From Flavivirga eckloniae (GTDB lineage Bacteria > Bacteroidota > Bacteroidia > Flavobacteriales > Flavobacteriaceae): DNA of 64,000 nt. The notes under the pieces were generated by a model. It saw nothing but the letters and a program-made list of their open reading frames with translations. It was not told the origin of the DNA and made no database searches. Within the stretch, counting starts at the first letter, position 1. Each line of letters begins with the position of its first letter. The stretch spans positions 4,231,001 to 4,295,000 of the forward strand of contig NZ_CP025791.1 of NCBI RefSeq assembly GCF_002886045.1, given 5' to 3'. Shown here piece by piece: positions 38,232-47,455 of this stretch. Both the position numbers and the translations under genes were made by a program.

Positions 38232-39269
38232 ATGGACGATTATACACCGCAATTACCTGATGAAGATAGTCTTTATGAGCATCATGCCTTTATTGTTGAT
38301 AAGGGGCAGGCACCTTTACGCATAGATAAATATTTAATGAATTTTGTTGAAAATGCTACTAGAAACAAAATTCAGGCAGCAGCAAAAAACGGAAGTATTT
38401 TTGTTAATAACCAAGCTGTAAAATCCAGTTATAAGGTAAAGCCATTAGATAGTATTCGTGTTTTATTTACGCATCCGCCTCATGAAAACTTATTGGTTGG
38501 GGAGGATATCCCTATTGATGTGATTTATGAAGATGATGAACTACTGGTTGTAAATAAACCTGCTGGTATGGTGGTGCATCCGGGGCATGGTAATTATTCG
38601 GGTACATTAATAAATGCTTTGATTTACCGTTTTGATAATTTACCTAATAATTCTAGTGAACGTCCAGGACTAGTACATAGAATCGATAAGGATACCAGCG
38701 GACTTTTAGTGGTTGCTAAAACCGAAAAGGCAATGGCAGATTTATCGTTACAGTTTGCTGAAAAAACAAGTGAACGGGAGTATGTGGCTATTGTTTGGGG
38801 GCATATTGAAGCAGACGAAGGTACTGTAGAGGGCAATATTGGCCGTCACCCTAAAAACAGGTTGCAAAACACCGTTTTTTTAGATGATGAAGCCGATAAA
38901 GGAAAACCGGCTGTAACCCATTATAAGGTTCTGGAACGATTGGGTTATGTTACATTGGTGTCTTGCAAGCTAGAAACGGGACGTACGCACCAGATACGTG
39001 TGCATATGAAGCATATTGGACATACCTTGTTTAATGATGAACGTTATGGTGGTGAAAGAATATTAAAAGGAACTACTTTTACTAAATACAAGCAATTTGT
39101 AGAGAATTGTTTTAAGGTACTACCAAGACAGGCATTACATGCCAAAACATTAGGTTTTAAGCATCCAAAAACGGGTGAGTTTATGCGATTCGATACACCT
39201 ATTCCAGATGATATGCAGCAGTGTATTGAAAAATGGAAAGCTTATACTAAGAATCAGGAGTTGGATTAA
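38232..39269 (+). CDS. rluD: RluA-family 23S rRNA pseudouridine synthase
   Basis: 345 residues: N-terminal S4 RNA-binding domain (about 18-80; RIDKYLMNFVENATRNKIQ) and the catalytic domain with HRIDKDTSGLLVVAKT, where the Asp is the nucleophile, and LETGRTHQIRVHMKHIGH. The length and S4 domain point to RluD (helix 69 of 23S rRNA), though RluC-type specificity cannot be excluded. It follows the PASTA gene by 40 bases and is probably co-transcribed with it. Confidence 0.9.
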   Translation: MDDYTPQLPDEDSLYEHHAFIVDKGQAPLRIDKYLMNFVENATRNKIQAAAKNGSIFVNNQAVKSSYKVKPLDSIRVLFTHPPHENLLVGEDIPIDVIYEDDELLVVNKPAGMVVHPGHGNYSGTLINALIYRFDNLPNNSSERPGLVHRIDKDTSGLLVVAKTEKAMADLSLQFAEKTSEREYVAIVWGHIEADEGTVEGNIGRHPKNRLQNTVFLDDEADKGKPAVTHYKVLERLGYVTLVSCKLETGRTHQIRVHMKHIGHTLFNDERYGGERILKGTTFTKYKQFVENCFKVLPRQALHAKTLGFKHPKTGEFMRFDTPIPDDMQQCIEKWKAYTKNQELD

Positions 39270-39332
39270 CTGGGGTTTGTCGTTTAGAAATTAGATACAA
39301 AATTATCTAGTGTATAAAATAACGTTATTGAG

Positions 39333-39791
39333 TGTCATTCAGAAGCCTGCCTGTCGGCAGACAGAGTGGCACGACTGAAGAATCTCTTTAACTTAAAAGA
39401 TTCCCCGCCTATGGCAGCTGCGGTGTACCCACAAATATAGCTGCATATCAAATAATAATTTTACAAAGAAAGATAGACACTAATTTCACGAATTATCACA
39501 AATGGTTCTAAATATAAATTATTTACAAATAAGTAATTCGGGTTTGTTTATTAATAAATTATAGTGCAGAAATATAATAGAATTAAATCGAGTTTGGGTT
39601 GTAAAAACAGACTGAAAGTCTGATTCGTGATTATGAATAGTATAGAGAGCTATCCATCATATTGAGGTTTTATTCGTGTAAATCTGTGTAATTCGTGGCT
39701 TGATTAAAAAGATGAGGGTACACCATAGCTATGGCTGGCAGGTTCACTTGCTTCGACTACGCTCCTTTAGCACGAGCCGCTCTGAATGACA
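39333..39791. repeat. Composite inverted-repeat element
   Basis: The outer ends are inverted copies: TGTCATTCAG at 39333-39342 against CTGAATGACA at 39782-39791, and GTGTACCC at 39423-39430 against GGGTACAC at 39716-39723. Inside, CACGAATTATCACA and, inverted, TGTGTAATTCGTGG form a second pair. No coding frame is present in the 530-base gap. The structure resembles a nested miniature element beside the toxin-antitoxin genes. Confidence 0.6.
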
Positions 39792-39802
39792 AATAGGTTA
39801 GT

Positions 39803-40102
39803 TTACTCAATTATCCGCTTTTTTAAATCCATTCTTTCGTGAAGAATCCTTGTAATTTCAACATGATCTTTATCAATGATTCTGTAAAAAATAATATGGC
39901 GATAGGCTTTTATTCCTAGTAGATTTTTGGCTATGCCTTCGTACTCTTTTCCTAAACTAGGAGTATTGGCAATTTCCTGACAATTAGAAATTAGCATTTT
40001 ATAGTATTCGTCGGCTTGCTTTTCCGACCACATTTCGAAAGAGTACTCCCATATTTTTGATAAATCCTCAACAGCTTTATGTGTGAGTTTGTATTTAGCC
40101 AT
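39803..40102 (-). CDS. parE: ParE/RelE-type toxin
   Basis: 99 residues, the usual size. ParE family marks: YKLTHKAVEDLSKIWEYS, seen as 'LTHKAVEDLSKIWEYS', then LGKEYEGI...LLGIKAYRHIIFYRI and ILHERMD at the end. ParE toxins usually inhibit gyrase; RelE members cleave mRNA, and sequence alone does not decide. It overlaps the antitoxin by 8 bases. The toxin looks intact. Confidence 0.92.
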   Translation of the reverse strand: MAKYKLTHKAVEDLSKIWEYSFEMWSEKQADEYYKMLISNCQEIANTPSLGKEYEGIAKNLLGIKAYRHIIFYRIIDKDHVEITRILHERMDLKKRIIE

Positions 40103-40346
40103 TCAAATGTTTTTTTGCTTTTAGAGATTCGAGATGTTTTTCGGGGTCAAAATCATCAGCAATTCCGCTATCAATACCTTCATGAATAGCCTTTTTTAAT
40201 GCAATAATTTTACTTTCTTCTTCCTCTAAAAGCCTTAATCCAGCTCTTATAACTTCACTTACATTTTTAAATCGTCCTTCGTTTATCCTACTTTGAATAA
40301 ATTGGTCAAAGTAATTCCCAAGAGATACAGATGTGTTTTTCCCCAT
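40095..40346 (-). CDS. parD: ParD-type antitoxin
   Basis: 83 residues. Ribbon-helix-helix N-terminus with NTSVSLGNYFDQFIQSRI and GRFKNVSEVIRAGLRLLEEEE, followed by an acidic disordered tail that would wrap the toxin. It is first in the operon with parE. ParD proteins bind their own promoter; a palindrome overlapping the promoter 17 bases upstream fits this. Confidence 0.93.
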   Translation of the reverse strand: MGKNTSVSLGNYFDQFIQSRINEGRFKNVSEVIRAGLRLLEEEESKIIALKKAIHEGIDSGIADDFDPEKHLESLKAKKHLNG

Positions 40347-40362
40347 TTTGTTTTAGTTTATT

Positions 40363-40383
40363 CAAATATACCAAAAATTGGTA
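40363..40383 (-). promoter_or_regulatory. parDE promoter and operator
   Basis: The minus strand reads TATATTTG at 40370-40363 (-7 element). It is immediately upstream-overlapped by the palindrome TACCAA-AAA-TTGGTA (40369-40383), a likely ParD binding site for autorepression. Confidence 0.6.
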
Positions 40384-40506
40384 AAAACGCAAATTTTAGA
40401 ACAGAGCATATGGTTTATAGGTGTCATAATTAACACGTTATCAGCGTTTTGTAAGAAATGTCGTTATGCAATTTTGATTGATTCAAAATAGCAGTCTATC
40501 AATGAC

Positions 40507-41064
40507 TTAATCTCTTATTTCAACAATAGCTTCAATTTCACAGGCAAGGTTAAAGGGTAATGAACCCATTCCAACTGCGGAACGCGCGTGTTTACCTCTT
40601 TCTCCAAATACTTCTACCATTAAATCGGTATAGCCATTAATAACTTTAGGATGATCTGTAAATGTAGGATCGCAATTAACCATGCCCAATACCTTTACAA
40701 CTTTTACAATTTTGTTTAAATCTCCGATGTGCTCTTTTAAAATGGATAAATGATTTATAGCGGTTAATCTTGCAGCATCATAGCCCTGTTCGGTGGTTAA
40801 ATCGGTACCTACTTTCCCAACGGTTCGCTCACCATTTGGAGTAATAGGACCGTTGCCTGATAAAAAGATGAGGTTGTTAGTGCGTACAGCTCTTTCAATT
40901 TTTATTCCAAGTGGAAGTTTTGGGACGTTTAACTCAATTCCCATTTCAGATATTTTTTGTTCTATGTCGTAATCGTAAAGTGGGGTGTCGTTTTTTACTT
41001 CTTTAGCTTTTGAGGTACAGCTCGATAATATGATAAAAAATAAAAAGTATAAGTAAGGTTTCAT
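40507..41064 (-). CDS. RidA-family lipoprotein
   Basis: 185 residues. Lipoprotein signal MKPYLYFLFFIILSSC (C16), then a RidA/YjgF-like domain of the longer YjgF-YER057c-UK114 group: RTNNLIFLSGNGPI, GYDAARLTAINHLSILKEHIG and the C-terminal GMGSLPFNLACEIEAIVEI. Cytoplasmic RidA hydrolyses reactive enamines, but a lipidated periplasmic copy is a different setting and its substrate is unknown. Transcribed alone. Confidence 0.85.
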   Translation of the reverse strand: MKPYLYFLFFIILSSCTSKAKEVKNDTPLYDYDIEQKISEMGIELNVPKLPLGIKIERAVRTNNLIFLSGNGPITPNGERTVGKVGTDLTTEQGYDAARLTAINHLSILKEHIGDLNKIVKVVKVLGMVNCDPTFTDHPKVINGYTDLMVEVFGERGKHARSAVGMGSLPFNLACEIEAIVEIRD

Positions 41065-41285
41065 GATCTTGATTTTTTGAATAAGTTAAACTTTTTTTGG
41101 CAAAATCAAGTAACTAATTTATAAAAGTACCTTCTTATTTTAAAGCATATTTATAGGGAAAGGTGAAGTTTTCTGTTATATATTGTTTAATGGTTTGTTA
41201 TTAGGATAAATACAGCTTATTTGAAGATAAGTTTTATCATTTTGAAATACTAAGATGATAATGGTTTCTGTATTATATTTGAGAT

Positions 41286-41942
41286 ATGAAAATAAAAGAG
41301 ATTACCCTTTTTACTACTAATATTAAAAAACAAAAGCAGTTTTACCGTGACGTTTTGGGCTTTGAATTGGTTCTAGATTCCGATGAAATGGTTACGTTTA
41401 AAGCAGGGGTAAGTCTATTGTCTTTTAAGTATAACAAAGGAACTGTTAATACTTCGCATTTTGCGTTTAATATACCATCAAATCAAGAACAGGATGCATT
41501 GTTGTGGTTGCAAAAGCGTGTGCAAATATTGCATGAGGATGATAATCTCATATCGGATTTTGTAAGTTGGAATGCCAAGGCTATTTATTTTTACGATGCC
41601 GATAATAATATTGTAGAGTTTATAGCGAGAAAAAATTTAGATATTAATCTTGATACACCGTTTTCTTCAAAAAGTATTTTATCAATAAGCGAAATAGGTA
41701 TTGTTACCACAGAAATAGAAGCCGTTTACAAGTCGATAAACAGCATAAAGAATATTCCTGTTTTTGATGGCAATTTTGAGCGTTTTTGTGCTTTGGGAAA
41801 TGATGAAGGCTTATTTATTTTAATAAACAGAACCGTAAAAAAATGGTATCCTACCCAAGAGGAAGCTTTTATTTCAGGTTTTATAATTAAGGGCGACTAT
41901 AACTTTAGTTATGAAAATGGAGAAATAAAAGAATTATCGTAA
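41286..41942 (+). CDS. VOC-family (glyoxalase-fold) protein
   Basis: 218 residues. The first half is a clear VOC module (ITLFTTNIKKQKQFYRDVLGFEL ... IYFYDADNNIVEFIAR, seen as 'KQKQFYRDVLGFEL' and 'FYDADNNIVEFIA'), with the C-terminal Glu metal-ligand position. The second half resembles a degenerate second module. The metal set looks incomplete, so enzyme activity is uncertain. A TATATTTG box ends 4 bases before the ATG. yaaA follows at 27 bases. Confidence 0.82.
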   Translation: MKIKEITLFTTNIKKQKQFYRDVLGFELVLDSDEMVTFKAGVSLLSFKYNKGTVNTSHFAFNIPSNQEQDALLWLQKRVQILHEDDNLISDFVSWNAKAIYFYDADNNIVEFIARKNLDINLDTPFSSKSILSISEIGIVTTEIEAVYKSINSIKNIPVFDGNFERFCALGNDEGLFILINRTVKKWYPTQEEAFISGFIIKGDYNFSYENGEIKELS

Positions 41943-41969
41943 TTTAGTTAACTTAAAAAAATAGCTTTA

Positions 41970-42728
41970 ATGAAATTAGTACTGTCACCTGCAAAGTCCC
42001 TAGATTTTGAAAGTCAATTACCAACCACAAAAGCCTCCGAGGCTCAGTTTTTAAAACAATCGGAGCGTTTAAACAAGTTACTTAAAAAGAAATCTGCAAA
42101 AAGTTTATCGAAACTTATGAGTATTTCTGACGCTTTGGGGCAGTTAAACTATCAACGTAATCAAGACTGGCACTTACCTTTTACAGCAGATAATGCCAGG
42201 CCGGCAATTTATTCGTTTAGTGGTGATGTATATAGGGGTTTTGATGCTTATAATATTCCGGAAGAGAAAATAGATACGTTGCAAAATACGGTTCGCATTA
42301 TTTCGGGTTTATACGGATTGTTAAAACCTACGGACTTAATTCAGCCGTATCGTTTAGAGATGGGAACAAAATTTCCGGTAGGAAAAAATAAAAACCTCTA
42401 TGAGTTTTGGAAAAAGGAAATAACCAAAGCCTTAAATGAAGAATTGGAAGATGGCGAATTGTTTTTAAACCTTGCCAGTAACGAATATTTTAAGGCAATA
42501 GATACTAAAACGTTAAAAGTTCCGGTAATTACAGCGAATTTTAAAGACTTTAAAAACGGCGAATATAAAACCATTATGACTTTTGCTAAACTGGCACGAG
42601 GTTATATGGCCCGTTATGTTATCGACACGAATGCTAATACACTAGACCATATAAAAGGTTTTAATTATGAGGGGTATAATTTTAGTGAACCCATGTCTAC
42701 AGAAACCGAATTAGTTTTTATTAGATAA
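41970..42728 (+). CDS. yaaA: Peroxide stress protein YaaA
   Basis: 252 residues, normal length. YaaA limits intracellular free iron under peroxide stress and binds DNA. Family blocks: LVLSPAKSLDFES at the start, PAIYSFSGDVYRGFDAYN, LRIISGLYGLLKP-like (seen as 'VRIISGLYGLLKPTDLIQPY'), RLEMGTKFP and FAKLARGYMARYVI. It is probably co-transcribed with the VOC gene. Confidence 0.94.
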   Translation: MKLVLSPAKSLDFESQLPTTKASEAQFLKQSERLNKLLKKKSAKSLSKLMSISDALGQLNYQRNQDWHLPFTADNARPAIYSFSGDVYRGFDAYNIPEEKIDTLQNTVRIISGLYGLLKPTDLIQPYRLEMGTKFPVGKNKNLYEFWKKEITKALNEELEDGELFLNLASNEYFKAIDTKTLKVPVITANFKDFKNGEYKTIMTFAKLARGYMARYVIDTNANTLDHIKGFNYEGYNFSEPMSTETELVFIR

Positions 42729-42737
42729 TATAGTTTT

Positions 42738-42785
42738 GTTATTCCTGCAACATGTGCTGAACTTATATCGGTAAGGCGGGAATCC
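42738..42785. repeat. Dispersed GTTATTCC...GGGAATCC repeat
   Basis: GTTATTCCTGC and GGCGGGAATCC ends are separated by about 26 bases. It belongs to the same dispersed family seen elsewhere in the window and lies 21 bases before the TPR gene. Confidence 0.5.
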
Positions 42786-42806
42786 ACTTTTAAAAATTAA
42801 GTCCAA

Positions 42807-43529
42807 ATGTACTTCTACTTAATAATTGCTCTTCAAGCTTACTGTTTATATCATCTTTACAAAAATAGAAACCCTTATTACTGGGCGTTTTTAATATTTT
42901 TTATTCCGCTTGTTGGATGTATTATTTATTTAATCACCCAAGTTTATAATAAAAGAGATGCTGAGAAAATTACTGCCGAAATTACGCATATTATAAATCC
43001 AACTAAAAAGGTTAAGGATTTAGAAAAGCAGCTTCAATTCTCGGAATCGTATCAAAACAGGGTTGATCTAGCCGATGCTTATTTAGAAATAAAAGATTAT
43101 AACAATGCCATTCCTCATTATTTGGAAGCTTTAGAAGATAGCTCGCAAAATGATTTTTATGTGACTAAGCAGCTTATTGAAGCCTATTTCAATATAGAGG
43201 ATTGTGACAGTGTTATTTTGTATGTTGAAAAAATAAAGGGGCATCCAGAGTTTAAAAAATCCAGGGCTCAGTTTTTATATGGACTTGCTTTAGAGCGAGT
43301 AGGTCGATTAGAGGAAGCCGAAGATAATTTAAAACAAATAGATATACGATATTCTTTTTACGAAGAGCGTTTAATTTACGCTAAGTTTTTATTGAGTAGG
43401 GATAAAAAAGATGAAGCCAAGGACGTGTTGGAAGATGTTTACAACGAATCTCAACATATGACGAAGCCTAATAAACGGATTTATAGAGGAACTATATCGG
43501 AGGTTGAGAAGCTATTGGCTGATTTTTAA
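42807..43529 (+). CDS. Membrane-anchored TPR protein
   Basis: 240 residues: two N-terminal membrane helices (about 2-16 and 24-45; PYYWAFLIFFIPLVGCIIYLI), a pattern like the N-terminus of PLD-type proteins, then about four tetratricopeptide repeats (about 70-220; LADAYLEIKDYNNAIPHYLEAL is the clearest, seen as 'YLEIKDYNNAIPHYLEAL'). Probably a scaffold for membrane complexes; no partner is evident. Confidence 0.82.
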   Translation: MYFYLIIALQAYCLYHLYKNRNPYYWAFLIFFIPLVGCIIYLITQVYNKRDAEKITAEITHIINPTKKVKDLEKQLQFSESYQNRVDLADAYLEIKDYNNAIPHYLEALEDSSQNDFYVTKQLIEAYFNIEDCDSVILYVEKIKGHPEFKKSRAQFLYGLALERVGRLEEAEDNLKQIDIRYSFYEERLIYAKFLLSRDKKDEAKDVLEDVYNESQHMTKPNKRIYRGTISEVEKLLADF

Positions 43530-43606
43530 TTATTGAAAGAGATACCTATATTTAAATAGAAAGGACTAAAGTAAATTTATATTTCAACAATCTATTAAAT
43601 GAATAT

Positions 43607-43645
43607 AAAAACGGGTTGTGCTTTATAAAGTACAACCCGTTTTTT
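43607..43645. terminator. Bidirectional terminator between convergent genes
   Basis: ACGGGTTGT / ACAACCCGT stem (43611-43619, 43632-43640) with an inner CTTTATAAAG, A's on the left and T's on the right, so it can serve both the TPR gene (+) and the M64 gene (-). Confidence 0.85.
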
Positions 43646-43658
43646 AGATGTTTCTTAT

Positions 43659-45302
43659 CTATTCTTTTATAAGTTTTCTGGTTATAGTAGAACCATTGTT
43701 ATGCTTTATAACTACCATGTAGGTACCTGTTTTTAACGTAGAAACGTCTATTGTTAATTTCTTAGTTTCAAACTTCTCTTCCAAGATTAATTCTCCAGAT
43801 ATAGAGAAAATCGAAACGATTCCAGTATCTTGACTCGCTAGTCCTTGTATGTGTAATTCACGAGTCATTGGATTCGGAAATAATATAAATTCCGATTTTG
43901 TTTCTTCTAAGCTTGGCAAGTTTACCTTTTTCTTATATGCTGAAGCTTTTGAGGCTATAAGGGTAATAGTAATATAGTCGGTATAACTACTTACACCATT
44001 CTCATTTTTACTTCTAATTCTAACATATTGCGTACTGCCTGAAGGTAGGTCGTATAAATAGTAATAATAACTATTTGTGTTACCATGATTCTCCCATCTA
44101 TCCTTGCTTTCGTTCCACAGTTGAATATCATATGATGTTGCATCATCCACAGTTGTCCAATGAATTCCAAAATACGTCGAATTTACATTGTAAGAATCCA
44201 AGTCTGTAGGTTCTGAAGGGGGACCAGAATTGGTGTTGTCGAGTTTAACGGTAATATGATTTGTCCAGCTACTTGAGCCGTCGGCATTGGTTGCGCGAAC
44301 TCTTGTATATTCTGTGCCATTGGCTGTCAAGCCTGAAAATGAAAACGAATTCTTGCTTGTACTGCCCTTATCGACCCATGTATCTCCTTCTTCATCCCAA
44401 AGCTGTACATCGTAAGACGTTGCATCTGATACTTTAGACCAGGTGATTTCGAAAGAGGTCTCCTTAATGTTTTTTGGCTTTAAGCTAGTGGGCGTGGCTG
44501 GGCCTTGACCTACATCAACCAAGCCATCAGTGACTTTACGTATGTGACTTCTGCAGACTAAACAAAAATTGGCCGACAGGTAACGCATTTTACAATTTTG
44601 ATGTGGTCTGTAGTAATTACTTCCAGGGCTTTCATAACGGTAAATCCCTACTTGTTCTCTACCTATAAATTTACGCCATCTGTTGGTAGATGAGTTGCCA
44701 TCTGCTGTCTGGTTTGCTTTTTCTTGAGCTCTATACCAGTATTCGTCTGCTAAATCGGCATAGCTATGCCCTAATTCATGTACACAAAGGTCTGGTGCCG
44801 AACTATGCGTTGAAAGTGCAGCATAATGACCACCCGATCCACCGTATCGGGAATCGTTAACGATAACTATTCCTTGATCGGATTGTGGGAATGAATTATT
44901 GATTACGCTAGAAATTCTTCCACTTCTTGTTGCTACCAAAAGTCTTTGAATACCACCGTAATTAAAAGTACTACCGAAATAATTATCGATTAGGTAGTTA
45001 GGTGAATCAGCTGCTCCTTCTGCATTAGATGGTACTTTAATCGCAATAACATTAAAACTGTTTTTAAGAGATTTGAAAGGCTCTATTTTAAACATCTCCC
45101 TTGTTGTGGCGGTAACATCCGAAATGTATTTGTTCATTTGACTGGGACGGTAACCATCACCAACGAATACGATGTTTATTTTTGAAGAAGGACTACCATT
45201 CTGCATGATGTAAACATGAGGAAAGGTTTGTGCATTGACTACTTGAAATCCAATCAATATTGGAAGTATAAATAAAATAATGTGTAGAAATTGTTTTTTC
45301 AT
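43659..45302 (-). CDS. Secreted M64-family metallopeptidase with fibronectin-like domains
   Basis: 547 residues: signal peptide 1-24 (ending QVVNA), catalytic domain to about 260 with the zinc motif HELGH at 175-179 followed by ADLADEYW (third ligand region), two fibronectin type III-like domains (about 268-355 and 362-450; SFEITWSKVSDATSYDVQLWDE in the first, seen as 'VSDATSYDVQLWDE'), and a type A T9SS sorting domain (about 470-547; LFPNPMTRELHIQG, GTYMVVIKHNNG). M64 is the family of Clostridium IgA protease; the natural target here is unknown. A lipoprotein gene lies 41 bases upstream. Confidence 0.9.
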   Translation of the reverse strand: MKKQFLHIILFILPILIGFQVVNAQTFPHVYIMQNGSPSSKINIVFVGDGYRPSQMNKYISDVTATTREMFKIEPFKSLKNSFNVIAIKVPSNAEGAADSPNYLIDNYFGSTFNYGGIQRLLVATRSGRISSVINNSFPQSDQGIVIVNDSRYGGSGGHYAALSTHSSAPDLCVHELGHSYADLADEYWYRAQEKANQTADGNSSTNRWRKFIGREQVGIYRYESPGSNYYRPHQNCKMRYLSANFCLVCRSHIRKVTDGLVDVGQGPATPTSLKPKNIKETSFEITWSKVSDATSYDVQLWDEEGDTWVDKGSTSKNSFSFSGLTANGTEYTRVRATNADGSSSWTNHITVKLDNTNSGPPSEPTDLDSYNVNSTYFGIHWTTVDDATSYDIQLWNESKDRWENHGNTNSYYYYLYDLPSGSTQYVRIRSKNENGVSSYTDYITITLIASKASAYKKKVNLPSLEETKSEFILFPNPMTRELHIQGLASQDTGIVSIFSISGELILEEKFETKKLTIDVSTLKTGTYMVVIKHNNGSTITRKLIKE

Positions 45303-45343
45303 ATGCTTAAAAATTTGGGGGTTACAATTGAAAATGTGAAATA

Positions 45344-45871
45344 TTATTGATTGATTTTGAAGAGCTTGGTTACAGCAGGATTACCTGCCGGGTTAGTCTT
45401 CTCCATTAAAATAAATTTCATGTCGGAAGAATATCTTGCACGCACTGTTAATGTTGCCTTTTCGAGCTGCATTTCAACATGCTCCAGTTTGGCATCATCT
45501 CCTTCACCGCTCAGGTATTCATGCTCGGCAATCAATGGATCATCAATTAGTGTATTTTTAATTAGTTCATGATCTGCGTTTAGAAAGGATAGCATCCATT
45601 TTCCAGGAATGTGTTTAGGTACTGGTTCGATGTCTTTTTTTAAAAACCCATCTGCAACGCTGATTTCATAAAGCGTTAAAGAGTCTTTATCTTTAATGGA
45701 AGACTTATGCACGTTCATGATAATCGAAATAATCATGTTTTCAGTGCTTTTTTGCTCCTCATTTTCTGTATTAGTACTGGGGTTCAATTTAGTAGACAGG
45801 CAAGAGAAACTTGTTGAAAGTATAAACGCTAAAAACAAAAGTTTTAGCGGTTTAAATAAATGGCTGGTCAT
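45344..45871 (-). CDS. Lipoprotein upstream of the M64 peptidase
   Basis: 175 residues with a lipoprotein signal (about 1-24; lipidated Cys in STSFSC). The mature part is hydrophilic with an acidic region near HEYLSGEGDDAKLEHVE and ends in beta-rich segments. I do not recognise a domain. Its tight spacing to the M64 gene suggests co-transcription and a shared job, for instance as chaperone, inhibitor or anchor for the protease; this is inference from position only. Confidence 0.75.
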   Translation of the reverse strand: MTSHLFKPLKLLFLAFILSTSFSCLSTKLNPSTNTENEEQKSTENMIISIIMNVHKSSIKDKDSLTLYEISVADGFLKKDIEPVPKHIPGKWMLSFLNADHELIKNTLIDDPLIAEHEYLSGEGDDAKLEHVEMQLEKATLTVRARYSSDMKFILMEKTNPAGNPAVTKLFKINQ

Positions 45872-46620
45872 ATTCAGATTGATTTGGGGGTTATTTTTTA
45901 GAGGCTAAAATAGTAAGTAGGGCAGAAGAAACGGTAAGCTTTTAGGGTTGCCCTGAACCAAAATATTGCATTTTGTTTTTTTCATTTTAAAGACCAAATT
46001 TTTTGTTTGGTGTTGTTTGTAAATGGTGTAACTTTCCGTAAACAACCGAAAATCAAACGTAAAAGACTGTAGTCTCCTTAAATGAGTTTTTTATTGAAAT
46101 AAAATTGTAACCTCTCTAAATACCAACATAAAGTCGATTTTAATATCCATCGGCACCAAAAAAACTTTTATTAAGTTTTACTGTCTTTTTGCCAAGGTTA
46201 ATTAATGCGGGCATTCAAAAAGTTCCCTTGAAGATTTTTGTGTTATTCTTATAAGCAAACATCTTTAAGATGCTTATTTCGCTTATAGATACAAATGTAA
46301 TTTTATTCTTAAAAAGATGTCCTAAAAATTATAAGGATTTTATGGTTTTTAATAACTAATATGGGTGCGGAATTAATAAGTATTTAATAATGTTTTAGTT
46401 AAGTGTTTTGGGTGAAAATCGACGAATGACATGGTTATTATACTTTAACTAAATGCCTGAAAAACGCCCAATATAATTTACTTTGAATTTTAAGTTTTTT
46501 CAAGATAAATAAGAACGAAAACCCGGAACATATAAATGTTTATGGGCTATCATAATTAAATACAAAATATGAAGTTGAGGTGTGGCGCGGAATTATTAAA
46601 TTTGGATTAGAATAATAATT
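45872..46620. other. Long gene-free AT-rich stretch
   Basis: No credible coding frame, RNA gene or strong terminator was found in about 750 bases. The last part precedes the gene at 46651. Confidence 0.5.
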
Positions 46621-46625
46621 AAAAA

Positions 46626-46650
46626 GATTCCCATCTTCGGGGGAATAACC
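46626..46650 (+). repeat. Dispersed palindromic repeat abutting a start codon
   Basis: GATTCCCATCTTCGGGGGAA then TAACC, directly followed by the ATG at 46651. Same family and orientation as the copies at trpG, trpD, trpA and ddl. Confidence 0.6.
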
Positions 46651-47352
46651 ATGTTTAAACACAAGCATCCTTACAAACCATTCATACAAAGCGATACTAA
46701 AAAGTTAATCGTTGGAACGTTACCGCCACCAAGATTTTCAACAGGGGAACTTTTAGAAAAGGATGTCGATTTTTGTTATGGAAGTTATTATAATTCGCTC
46801 TGGCTATTTATTGATAAAATTCACAATTTGAATTTGCGTTTCGATAACTCACAGGAAGCTGTGGAGCAGCGCAAACAGTTTTTAATAGCACACAAAATTG
46901 GGGTTTGCGACATTGTTGAAAGTGCCGAACGCGAAAAGATTGATGCTTCAGATTTAGGAATGAAAAACATAAAACTACGGGATGTTATTGGCTATTTAAA
47001 ACAGTATCCAAGTATAGATACGTTGTTGTTTACAGGAGGGAATAGTAAAAACGGGCCAGAATATTTTTTTAGAAAACATATTAAGGATTATAATATAAAG
47101 CTAGCATTGGTTTCGAACGAAATCCCTAGAATTCATGAGTTTGTTATTCCGAATACTCACCTGTCAGACAGACAAAAAACGCAGGAATCTGTTCAATCGA
47201 AACGTATCATTAAAACTGTGTCTTTAACCTCAGGATCGGGTGCTGCTAATATTTCAATAAGTAGAATTCCTTTATATAAGCAATTAAAAGCTAAAAACCC
47301 CAAATTCAATACGTTTGATTTTAGGGTGATGCAGTATCGTGAGTTTTTTTAA
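46651..47352 (+). CDS. Uracil-DNA-glycosylase-family protein
   Basis: 233 residues, cytoplasmic. The opening KLIVGTLPPPRFSTGE and DVDFCYGS, the GVCDIVESAEREKIDASDLGM segment (seen as 'GVCDIVESAEREKIDASDLG'), and LLFTGGNSKNGPEYFF match a flavobacterial group I recall as UDG-superfamily. The expected catalytic Asp/His residues of classical UDGs are not obvious, so activity on uracil is uncertain. A dispersed repeat replaces its usual leader. Confidence 0.7.
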   Translation: MFKHKHPYKPFIQSDTKKLIVGTLPPPRFSTGELLEKDVDFCYGSYYNSLWLFIDKIHNLNLRFDNSQEAVEQRKQFLIAHKIGVCDIVESAEREKIDASDLGMKNIKLRDVIGYLKQYPSIDTLLFTGGNSKNGPEYFFRKHIKDYNIKLALVSNEIPRIHEFVIPNTHLSDRQKTQESVQSKRIIKTVSLTSGSGAANISISRIPLYKQLKAKNPKFNTFDFRVMQYREFF

Positions 47353-47372
47353 GAGCTCTATCTAACTTCTAA

Positions 47373-47439
47373 TGTCATTCCGAACGCAGTGAGGAATCTC
47401 ATAATTAATAGAGTCTTATATAATCCCCCACTGCGTTCT
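47373..47439. repeat. Dispersed GTCATTCC...GGAATCTC repeat with inverted arms
   Basis: TGTCATTCCGAACGCAGTGA and GGAATCTC at 47373-47400, then an inverted copy of the centre (GAACGCAGTG at 47382-47391 against CACTGCGTTC at 47429-47438). It lies between convergent genes and may fold as a hairpin in both transcripts. Confidence 0.7.
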
Positions 47440-47455
47440 AAATAACATTTAAACC

